From: Arachidicoccus sp050436765
GTDB lineage: Bacteria > Bacteroidota > Bacteroidia > Chitinophagales > Chitinophagaceae
Assembly (NCBI RefSeq): GCF_050436765.1
Contig: NZ_JBNQGD010000156.1
Span: 1 to 23,435, forward strand
Reading direction: 5' to 3'
Length of the DNA: 23,435 nucleotides
Shown: positions 7,805 through 14,854 of the stretch, one piece after another
How the letters are laid out: each line of letters begins with the position of its first letter
Numbering within the stretch: position 1 is the first letter of the stretch
Notes under the pieces: generated by a model
Database searches by the model: none
What the model was told of the DNA's origin: nothing
The model's input: only the letters and a program-made list of their open reading frames with translations
Program-made: the position numbers and the translations under genes

Positions 7805-9226
7805 ATGAAAAAGTATGTAACAATTCTGTTTTGCCTGCTAGTAATGGCAACTTGCATAAAAGCACAACATTATCGAGATACGGATAATAAGTTCAGCATG
7901 CCCCTTGCAGCGGTTTTAAAAAAGATAGAGCTACGTTATCACGTTACTATTAAATATCATCCGGAACAAGTCGCCGGCTTATCGGTATCTTATGCTGAAT
8001 GGCGTTTTAGAGACAGTGTTGATCAAACATTAGCCAATGTTTTAGCGCCACTTGATATGAAGGTCAATAAACTGAGTCCGACTCAGTATAAATTGAAAGA
8101 CTATGAGTATTTCCGTTGGTTAATTGCAGATGGTTGGAAAGAATTAGATAGGATTGCTGAACAGTATCATAATGCTTCAACCTTTGAATTGCGCAAAGAC
8201 TCTTTACGCCCTGAATTATATAAAGCATTGCAATTAGCACCTATGCCTGCAAAACCTGCTGGCGAACCTATTTTAACGCCCCTAAGAAAATATAATGGAT
8301 ATTCTGTTCAAAATATTGCTATAGAAATATTGCCCGGATTGTATATCAATGGTTCTATTTATCGTCCGTTAAATGTGAAAGGTAAGATTCCTGTGATGTT
8401 AAGTCCGGATGGCCATTGGGAGCATCAACGGTATAGACCCGATTGTCAGATTAGGTGCGCGACACTGGCACGAATGGGCGTGATGGCTTTTAGTTATGAC
8501 TTGTTTGCTTGGGGTGAATCTTTACTTCAATTTAAACCGGAAGATCATCAAAAAAGTCTTTCCCAGACCATTCAAACACTAGATGCCATTCGTATTTTGG
8601 ATTATGTATGTAGCCTAAAAGAAGTCGATACAAGCAAAGTAGGTATTAGTGGAGGCTCAGGTGGCGGAAGTCATACAGCATTGATGGCGGCACTTGATTC
8701 AAGAATAAAATTGAGTGCTCCTGTGGTGAGTGTATCTTCTTATTTTTATGGTGGTTGCCCTTGTGAAAGTGGAATGCCCATTTTCCAATGTGGCGGAGGA
8801 ACAGATTATGTAGAACTCGCAGCCATGGCCGCCCCACATCCTCAATTATTGGTTTCAGATGGTTCCGATTGGACGGCGCAAATGCCGGAGCATGATTTTC
8901 CTTATTTGCAAAAGATATATGGCTATTATGGTAAAAAATCAAATGTAGAAAATGTACATCTGCCTAAAGAATTGCACGATTACGGTATTTCAAAACGTTT
9001 GGCATTATATCATTTTGTAGCTAAATACTGGCATTTGAATTTGAAGAAAATAGAAACAAATGGTAAAATTGATGAGTCGCAAGTAACGATAGAAAAAGAA
9101 CCCGAAATGTATGTATTTGGTGATCACGGACAAAATCTTCCTAAAGATGCTATAATGGGGTTTGATAATTTGGTAAAAGTTTTTACGGATGCTGTAGATA
9201 GAGCGAAATTACATCAATTTAAATAA
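7805..9226 (+). CDS. Alpha/beta-hydrolase esterase (acetyl xylan esterase-like) with N-terminal STN-like domain
   Basis: Exported two-part protein of 473 residues. After a signal peptide (to A-Q at about 22), residues 27-100 resemble an STN domain: M-P-L-A-A-V-L-K-K-I-E, then H-V-T-I-K-Y, V-A-G-L-S-V-S-Y, and D-Q-T-L-A-N-V-L-A-P-L-D-M. STN modules are normally found at the start of TonB-dependent receptors and secretins. The rest, about 140-460, is an acetyl xylan esterase-type alpha/beta hydrolase. The likely nucleophile is Ser285 in GISGGSGGGSH (280-290), aligned on the G-N-S-G-G-G of relatives. Asp355 in S-D-G-S-D-W-T and His391 in E-L-H-D-Y-G complete a plausible triad. It would release acetyl or other acyl groups from sugars in the periplasm. 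The GH2/GH78 context fits deacylation ahead of the glycosidases. Esterase family is secure; acyl group and substrate are not known. Confidence 0.85.
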   Translation: MKKYVTILFCLLVMATCIKAQHYRDTDNKFSMPLAAVLKKIELRYHVTIKYHPEQVAGLSVSYAEWRFRDSVDQTLANVLAPLDMKVNKLSPTQYKLKDYEYFRWLIADGWKELDRIAEQYHNASTFELRKDSLRPELYKALQLAPMPAKPAGEPILTPLRKYNGYSVQNIAIEILPGLYINGSIYRPLNVKGKIPVMLSPDGHWEHQRYRPDCQIRCATLARMGVMAFSYDLFAWGESLLQFKPEDHQKSLSQTIQTLDAIRILDYVCSLKEVDTSKVGISGGSGGGSHTALMAALDSRIKLSAPVVSVSSYFYGGCPCESGMPIFQCGGGTDYVELAAMAAPHPQLLVSDGSDWTAQMPEHDFPYLQKIYGYYGKKSNVENVHLPKELHDYGISKRLALYHFVAKYWHLNLKKIETNGKIDESQVTIEKEPEMYVFGDHGQNLPKDAIMGFDNLVKVFTDAVDRAKLHQFK

Positions 9227-9231
9227 AAGAA

Positions 9232-10152
9232 ATGACTGGAAACAAATCACGAAGAGCATTTATTTATCAAACCGGCTTGGCTACAGTGGGACTTTTTTTC
9301 TTCAAAAAAGGTTCCTCAAAGAGCTGGTTAGTCGGATCCAATAACGCAGATAGGTATAAGATCGCTGTTGCCGATATTATGATTTTGAAAAGGCAGAAGA
9401 TAGGGGAATTTGAATTAATCAAAGAGTTGGGCGCCGATGGTGTGGAAGTGGACATGGGTGGCTTGGGAAATAGAGAAAGTTTTGATAATAAGTTAGCAGA
9501 CCCAATTATTAGAAAACAATTTTTAGATAAATCCAAAGAACTAAATATTCAAATCTGCTCTTTAGCTATGACTGGTTTCTATTCACAATCATTTGCGAAA
9601 AGAGCTACTTATAAAAAGAATATTCAAGATTGTTTAGACACGGCAAAAGCGATGAAGGTGAATATTGTTTTCTTGCCAATGGGCGTAAACAGTGATTTAG
9701 AAAAACAACCTGAACTGAGAAGTGTCATTATTGAGAGATTGAAAGTAGCAGGTGAGATGGCGAAGGAGGCAAATGTAGTTATTGGTATTGAAACAACCTT
9801 AAACGCAACACAGGAATTAAAACTCTTAAAAGAGATTGGTTCACCCAACATAAAAAGCTACTTTAATTTTGCCAATGCTTTAGATGCAGGAAGAGACTTG
9901 TGCAGTGAATTGATGATTTTGGGGAGAGAATATATTTGCCAAATTCATTGTACCGATACAGATGGCTTTTGGTTACAAAATGACCCTAAAATTGACATGA
10001 GAAAAGTGAAAAATACTTTGGAGAAAATGCAATGGCGTGGATGGTTGGTAATAGAAAGATCCAGAGATGCAAAAGATCCGAGAAATGTGCGGTATAATTT
10101 CACTGCCAATACCGCTTATATGAAAAAAATATTTCAAAAAAGAGATTATTAA
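9232..10152 (+). CDS. Tat-exported sugar phosphate isomerase/epimerase-like TIM barrel (AP endonuclease 2 family)
   Basis: TIM-barrel protein of 306 residues in the xylose isomerase-like superfamily (AP_endonuc_2). The N-terminus carries a twin-arginine signal, S-R-R-A-F-I at residues 6-11, followed by an uncharged stretch, so it is expected to be exported folded, probably with metal bound. Candidate metal or active-site residues are Glu187 (I-G-I-E-T), His239 (Q-I-H-C-T-D) and Glu275 (V-I-E-R-S-R-D). The strand where many relatives have Y-[FY]-D-V-G-N reads Y-F-N-F-A-N here, placing Asn212 at the position of the usual Asp. Members include sugar epimerases, isomerases, inosose dehydratases and lyases of 3-keto-sugars; the exact reaction cannot be read from sequence. 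It starts five bases after the esterase stop and precedes a beta-helix enzyme, so it probably acts on a sugar released in the periplasm. Confidence 0.85.
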   Translation: MTGNKSRRAFIYQTGLATVGLFFFKKGSSKSWLVGSNNADRYKIAVADIMILKRQKIGEFELIKELGADGVEVDMGGLGNRESFDNKLADPIIRKQFLDKSKELNIQICSLAMTGFYSQSFAKRATYKKNIQDCLDTAKAMKVNIVFLPMGVNSDLEKQPELRSVIIERLKVAGEMAKEANVVIGIETTLNATQELKLLKEIGSPNIKSYFNFANALDAGRDLCSELMILGREYICQIHCTDTDGFWLQNDPKIDMRKVKNTLEKMQWRGWLVIERSRDAKDPRNVRYNFTANTAYMKKIFQKRDY

Positions 10153-10164
10153 AATGAATTTCAA

Positions 10165-12141
10165 ATGAGGGTTGCACAACATGTTTTAAAACGAAGGATG
10201 TTTTTCTTTTTGCTTTGTCTGTTTCCCTTTTTGGGAATGGCAAGGAATAAATCTATATGTGATATCTTATGTGCGCAATTTAACAAAGCGCGACCAGCTT
10301 TTATATATGTATCTGTAAATGGGAACGATAGTAATGATGGCACAAAAGATAAGCCACTAGCGACTTTGGCAATGGCTGTAAGAAAAGCGCGAGAATTAAG
10401 ACGTTTAAATAATCCATCAATAAAAGATGGAATTCATATTGAAGTAGAACAAGGCATATATCACTTGGATGAACCGCTATTTATTCGCCCGGAAGATGCT
10501 GGAACATCTGAAAGTCCTACTGTTATTGAGTCATTAGACAATCAATCGGTCGTTTTAAATGGTGGTATCCAAATATTCGGATGGCATAAATTAACCAGGA
10601 AAGTGGAAGGGTTACCGAAAGAAGCAGTGGGTAAGGTCTATGTTGCTGATGCACCAAAAGTTGGCGGACAGATATTGGATTTTCGTCAGTTATGGATTGA
10701 AGGTAAAAAAGCAATTCGTGCGAGAGATAGAAATGGTGATAGTATGAATCGAATACTGAGCTGGAACAGTGCTGAACAGACCTGTTGGATTCCCAAACCC
10801 AAGACGACAGATCTCTCAAAAGTTGAAGGAATGGAAATGCTCATTCACCAATGGTGGGCAATTGCCAATTTGAGAATAAAATCTTATAAAGTGCAGGGAG
10901 ATAGCGCCGAGTTAAGTTTCTATCAACCAGAATCTCGCATCGAATCTGAACACCCATGGCCAGCTCCTTGGATATCTAAAAAAACGGGAAATTCTGCATT
11001 CTATTTAAGTAACGCTATTCAGTTCTTAGATCAAAGCGGTGAATGGTATTTGGATAAAAAGAAGGGGAAAATATATTATTGGCCACGTAATGGAGAAGAT
11101 CTATCTCTTGCTAAAGTAATAGCTCCTTCTTTGCAGACTTTGGTAAGAGTGGAAGGAACCATTGATAGGCCTGTAGCTAATTTTTACTTTAAAGGAATTA
11201 ATTTCAATTATACTACTTGGATGCGTCCTTCTAAAAAAGGGAGTGTGCCTTTGCAGGCAGGCATGTATTTATTGGATGCTTATAAATTAAAAACGCCTGG
11301 AACCAAAGAAAAGGAAGGACTAGAAAATCAAGCTTGGATTGGCCGTCCTGCAGCCGCTGTTGAAGTGGCTTATGCTAATCATATAAAATTCGAAAATTGC
11401 AGATTTGAGCATTTGGCCTCCACTGGTTTGGATTTTCAAAGGGGTACCCATGATGATGAAATCGTGGGAAATTTGTTTAAAGATATTGGAGGTACAGGAA
11501 TTCAGGTTGGTGTCTATTCAGATGAATCTTTTGAAACGCATCTGCCTTATAATCCCACAGATGAAAGAGAAGTTTATACCAATGAATGGATTCATGATAA
11601 TTTAGTCACCGATGTAAGTAATGAAGATTGGGGGTGTGTGGGTATTAGTGCGGGATATGTAAAAGGAATTGATATTGAACACAACGAAGTTTGCGATGTT
11701 TCCTATTCCGGTATTTGCGTTGGTTGGGGCTGGACAAAGGCGGTAAATGCTATGTCAAACAATCGGATTTTCGCTAATAAGGTTACCCATTATGCCAAGT
11801 GGATGTATGATGTTGGCGGACTTTATACTCTATCCGCACAGCCGGGTACAGAGATCGAAAACAATTATATTGATAGCATTTACAAAGCGCCGTATCCGCA
11901 TGACCCAGAGCATTGGTTTTACTTTTATTTAGATGAGGGCTCCTCTTTTATCACAATTAAAAATAATTGGTGCCCGGTTTTAAAGGTTATGAAAAACTCA
12001 AATGGTCCCGGTAATGAATGGATTAATAATGGCCCGCAGGTAAATGATTCTATAAAATATGCGGCAGGGCTAGAAAGGCCATATCTGTTTTTATTGAGAG
12101 ATAGAGTAGTAAATCATCATTGGAAAATAAATCATCTTTAA
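10165..12141 (+). CDS. Right-handed parallel beta-helix enzyme, GH141-like
   Basis: Exported beta-helix protein of 658 residues, or 647 if translation begins at ATG 10198, which gives a more typical signal peptide (MFFFLLCLFPFLGMA) and has GAAGG just upstream. The N-terminal part has the layout seen in GH141: V-S-V-N-G-N-D-S-N-D-G-T and P-L-A-T-L-A-M-A-V at about 50-75, E-Q-G-I-Y-H-L-D-E-P-L with P-E-D-A-G-T at about 100-112, an N-G-G-I-Q-I-F-G-W strand, then a W-Y-L-D-K-K-K-G-K-I-Y-Y-W-P-R insertion. Parallel beta-helix coils follow from about 390 to 600, with Y-D-V-G-G-L-Y-T-L-S at about 549-558. Known GH141 members include an alpha-L-fucosidase acting on rhamnogalacturonan II and a xylanase. 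The GH28 polygalacturonase motifs are not seen. Assignment to the fold is firm, to GH141 probable, and the bond it cleaves is unknown. Confidence 0.75.
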   Translation: MRVAQHVLKRRMFFFLLCLFPFLGMARNKSICDILCAQFNKARPAFIYVSVNGNDSNDGTKDKPLATLAMAVRKARELRRLNNPSIKDGIHIEVEQGIYHLDEPLFIRPEDAGTSESPTVIESLDNQSVVLNGGIQIFGWHKLTRKVEGLPKEAVGKVYVADAPKVGGQILDFRQLWIEGKKAIRARDRNGDSMNRILSWNSAEQTCWIPKPKTTDLSKVEGMEMLIHQWWAIANLRIKSYKVQGDSAELSFYQPESRIESEHPWPAPWISKKTGNSAFYLSNAIQFLDQSGEWYLDKKKGKIYYWPRNGEDLSLAKVIAPSLQTLVRVEGTIDRPVANFYFKGINFNYTTWMRPSKKGSVPLQAGMYLLDAYKLKTPGTKEKEGLENQAWIGRPAAAVEVAYANHIKFENCRFEHLASTGLDFQRGTHDDEIVGNLFKDIGGTGIQVGVYSDESFETHLPYNPTDEREVYTNEWIHDNLVTDVSNEDWGCVGISAGYVKGIDIEHNEVCDVSYSGICVGWGWTKAVNAMSNNRIFANKVTHYAKWMYDVGGLYTLSAQPGTEIENNYIDSIYKAPYPHDPEHWFYFYLDEGSSFITIKNNWCPVLKVMKNSNGPGNEWINNGPQVNDSIKYAAGLERPYLFLLRDRVVNHHWKINHL

Positions 12142-12152
12142 AATAATTAAAA

Positions 12153-13229
12153 ATGCTTACATTCGGAATACTAGGACTAGGTGAGGGAAGAAGTACCATG
12201 TCTGCCGTACTTCAGAGCAAGAAATGGCAATTGAAAACTATCTGCGACTACAATGAAGTGCTTTGTAAACAAAGAGCAGAAGAATTTAATTTTCATCATT
12301 ATACAACTGATTACAATGAAATGCTTCAGGATGTGGAAATTGATGTAATCGGCATTTATACGCCTGATCATTTGCATGCAAAACACGTAAAAGAAGCATT
12401 GTTGCATGGCAAGCATGTGGTATGCACAAAGCCTTTTATCGATGACTTAAATGATGCTAAAGAGTTATTAGCTCTACAGAAACAAACCGGAAAAAAGGTA
12501 TTTGTAGGCCAAAGCTCTCGTTTTTTTGAGCCGGCAAAAAGGCAGCGCAATGATTTTGAAGCCGGCGAAATTGGTGAGTTAATTACAATCGAAAGTAATT
12601 ACAATGCAGACCATCGCTGGTTTTTGGAAAAGAAATGGGCCTTGGAAGATTCTTTTAAATGGTTATATGGCGGATTGAGTCATCCTGTTGATTTTATAAG
12701 ATGGTATTTGCCCAATATTGAAGAAGTGATGGGTTATGGAATGATAAGTTCGATCGGAAAGGCGGCTGGTTTGAAAAATGAGGACACGATGCATTTTATT
12801 TTTAAAGCTAAAGACGGCCGTATTGCCAGTGTAAGTGGAAGCTATACCTGTCCCACGCAGCCAGCCAAAAGAGACAGCGGTATGACCTGCATCTTACGCG
12901 GCACAAAAGGAAGCAGTCAGGCAGACTATCATGAACTGAGATATGCAATTACTGATAAGACGGGCGAAGAGAAAATTATTTTATGGGGGGATGAAACCCT
13001 AAAATATTATTTCCGTTTTGAAGGTCAGAGTCATCATGCAGGTGAATATCAAAATTATTTGGAGTATTTCGCTGATTCCATTGAACAAAATTTTACTGCT
13101 TTTCCCGACATGAGCGAGGGTATCATCACTATCGCCTTGTTGCAAGCGATGGATGAATCTTTGAAAACGGGGAAGCCGGTAAAACTAGATGATATTTTAA
13201 AACGTTATTCTTTAGAGTCATTTAAATAA
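12153..13229 (+). CDS. Gfo/Idh/MocA family NAD(P)-dependent oxidoreductase
   Basis: Cytoplasmic dehydrogenase-type protein of 358 residues without a signal peptide. The N-terminal Rossmann fold opens with F-G-I-L-G-L-G-E-G-R-S (residues 4-14), has D-V-I-G-I-Y-T-P-D-H-L-H at about 66-77, and carries the family Lys at position 93 in V-V-C-T-K-P-F, where most relatives read E-K-P. In the C-terminal alpha/beta domain, G-G-L-S-H-P-V-D-F-I-R-W (173-184) corresponds to the segment with the conserved His (H177) and following Asp (D180). Family members oxidise or reduce sugars, inositols and their derivatives with NAD(P). It is the only clearly soluble cytoplasmic enzyme in the window, immediately before the symporter (16 bases), which suggests that it processes the imported sugar, for example by making a keto-sugar. 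Substrate cannot be told from the sequence. Confidence 0.9.
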   Translation: MLTFGILGLGEGRSTMSAVLQSKKWQLKTICDYNEVLCKQRAEEFNFHHYTTDYNEMLQDVEIDVIGIYTPDHLHAKHVKEALLHGKHVVCTKPFIDDLNDAKELLALQKQTGKKVFVGQSSRFFEPAKRQRNDFEAGEIGELITIESNYNADHRWFLEKKWALEDSFKWLYGGLSHPVDFIRWYLPNIEEVMGYGMISSIGKAAGLKNEDTMHFIFKAKDGRIASVSGSYTCPTQPAKRDSGMTCILRGTKGSSQADYHELRYAITDKTGEEKIILWGDETLKYYFRFEGQSHHAGEYQNYLEYFADSIEQNFTAFPDMSEGIITIALLQAMDESLKTGKPVKLDDILKRYSLESFK

Positions 13230-13245
13230 CCTACTTAACAGCATT

Positions 13246-14844
13246 ATGAATTCTATTTATAATTCATTGAAGCCGATAGATTTTGCGGTAGTAGGTGTTT
13301 ATCTACTATTGCTTTTTGGTTTAGCTTACTGGGTAAGTTTTGTCAAGAAAAGAAAACCCGACGAGAATTTATTTCTGGCGCAGCATTCCCTAAAATGGTA
13401 TAGTATTGGACTAAATATGTGGGGGACAAATGTTGGGCCTTCTATGTTGATTGCGTCAGCAAGTATCGGTTATACTACTGGTATAGTTGCTGGTAATTTT
13501 GCTTGGTACGCTTTCGTTTTTATTTTATTGTTAGCGGTTGTTTTTGCCCCAAAATATTTGGGGGCCAAGGTCTGGACGCTTCCGGAGTTTATGGGGAAGC
13601 GATTTGGCGATAAAACGCGCAATGTGTTAGCGTGGTATACCTTGATTACTATTCTAATTTCTTGGTTGTCGTTAGGATTATTTGCCGGAGGAATTCTGGT
13701 GCAACAATTATTAAATGTCCCCATGTGGCAGTCTGTCATTGCAATGGTTCTAGTAGCTACTTTTTTCGCTGCTTCAGGCGGATTGAAGGCTATTGCGATT
13801 ACGAATGTTTTTCAAATGATATTGTTGATTATCGTCTCGCTCACGTTGACCATTATAGGTATTGAAAAAGTAGGTGGACTGAGCGCATTGTATCACAAAG
13901 TGCCGGCAAATTATTGGAATCTTTTTCTCCCGTCCAACGATAAAAATTACCCGTGGATGGCGATTGTCTTAGGCTACCCTATAATGGGTGTGTGGTTTTG
14001 GTGTACTGAGCAGTCGATGGTGCAGTCTGTTTTAGGCGCAAAAAATTTGGAACAAGGACAATTAGGCGCGAATTTTATTGGGTGGTTAAAAATTTTAGAT
14101 GTGCCTTTATTTATTATACCAGGCGTACTTTGTTTTGTTTTATTTCCACATTTAAAAGACCCGGACCAGGCTTATTTAGTGATGGTCACTAATCTATTCC
14201 CGCAGGGGATGAAGGGTTTGATTATCGTTGTATTGATTGCGGCTTTGGTGAGTAATATCGGGTCATCTCTAAATTCTGTTAGTACAGTCTTTACTATGGA
14301 TATTTTTGTAAAAAAGTATAAACCTCAAGCGACAAACAAGGAGATTATAAAAATTGGACGTTGGGTTACGGTTTGGAGTGCAATTCTTTCCGTTCTAATT
14401 GCATTAGCCATTAACTCTATAAAAGGATTAAATTTATTTGATGTATTTCAATCAGTGCTTGGCTTTTTGGCCCCTCCCATGTCGGTCGTATTTTTGTTTG
14501 GTGTTCTTTGGAAAAAGACAACTGCGAAAGCAGTAAATGCCATTTTGATTTATGGAACTATTTTTAGCATATTGATAGGCGTGCTTTATTTGTGGGTGTT
14601 TCCGGTAGCGAACTATCCGGGTTGGCCGAATTTTCTGTTATTATCATTTTACATTTTTGTCATACTCTCCGCGGTTGCTTTTTTAATCTCTTATGCAGAT
14701 AAAAATTCAACTATTCAGCTTGCAGATTCGTTTGACTTTAACGGAGAAGCGCTAAGTATAAAGCCTACCAAGAAAGTTTGGATTTGGTGGGGTTTATTAA
14801 TAATGGTTATGATTGCTTTGTATATTATTTTCAATGGTCATTAA
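13246..14844 (+). CDS. Sodium:solute symporter (SSS family) for a sugar
   Basis: Inner-membrane transporter of 532 residues, with about 13 to 14 hydrophobic segments spread across the whole length, from residues 13-33 (D-F-A-V-V-G-V-Y-L-L-L-L-F-G) to a final helix near 508-530. Family signatures are the first-helix W-G-T-N-V-G-P-S-M-L region at about 59-68, T-L-P-E-F-M-G-K-R-F-G near 110-120, and the eighth-helix NIGSSLNSVSTVFTMDIF at 337-354, which in SSS proteins contributes to the Na+ site. SSS members near glycosidases and Gfo/Idh/MocA genes usually carry monosaccharides, uronic acids or small glycosides. It is the sole transporter in the window; its place in the operon implies it imports the end product of the exported enzymes. 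The specific substrate is inference and not readable from the sequence. Confidence 0.92.
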   Translation: MNSIYNSLKPIDFAVVGVYLLLLFGLAYWVSFVKKRKPDENLFLAQHSLKWYSIGLNMWGTNVGPSMLIASASIGYTTGIVAGNFAWYAFVFILLLAVVFAPKYLGAKVWTLPEFMGKRFGDKTRNVLAWYTLITILISWLSLGLFAGGILVQQLLNVPMWQSVIAMVLVATFFAASGGLKAIAITNVFQMILLIIVSLTLTIIGIEKVGGLSALYHKVPANYWNLFLPSNDKNYPWMAIVLGYPIMGVWFWCTEQSMVQSVLGAKNLEQGQLGANFIGWLKILDVPLFIIPGVLCFVLFPHLKDPDQAYLVMVTNLFPQGMKGLIIVVLIAALVSNIGSSLNSVSTVFTMDIFVKKYKPQATNKEIIKIGRWVTVWSAILSVLIALAINSIKGLNLFDVFQSVLGFLAPPMSVVFLFGVLWKKTTAKAVNAILIYGTIFSILIGVLYLWVFPVANYPGWPNFLLLSFYIFVILSAVAFLISYADKNSTIQLADSFDFNGEALSIKPTKKVWIWWGLLIMVMIALYIIFNGH

Positions 14845-14854
14845 AATTATTCCA

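Noticed and set aside
10165..12141. GH28 polygalacturonase or pectate lyase
   Set aside because: The GH28 signature residues (N-T-D, D-D, G-H-G, R-I-K) and pectate lyase motifs are not seen.
14813..14854. Upstream start for the second GH78 overlapping the symporter
   Set aside because: The extra residues disrupt the signal peptide and are out of frame symporter sequence; ATG 14855 has the usual spacing after the stop.
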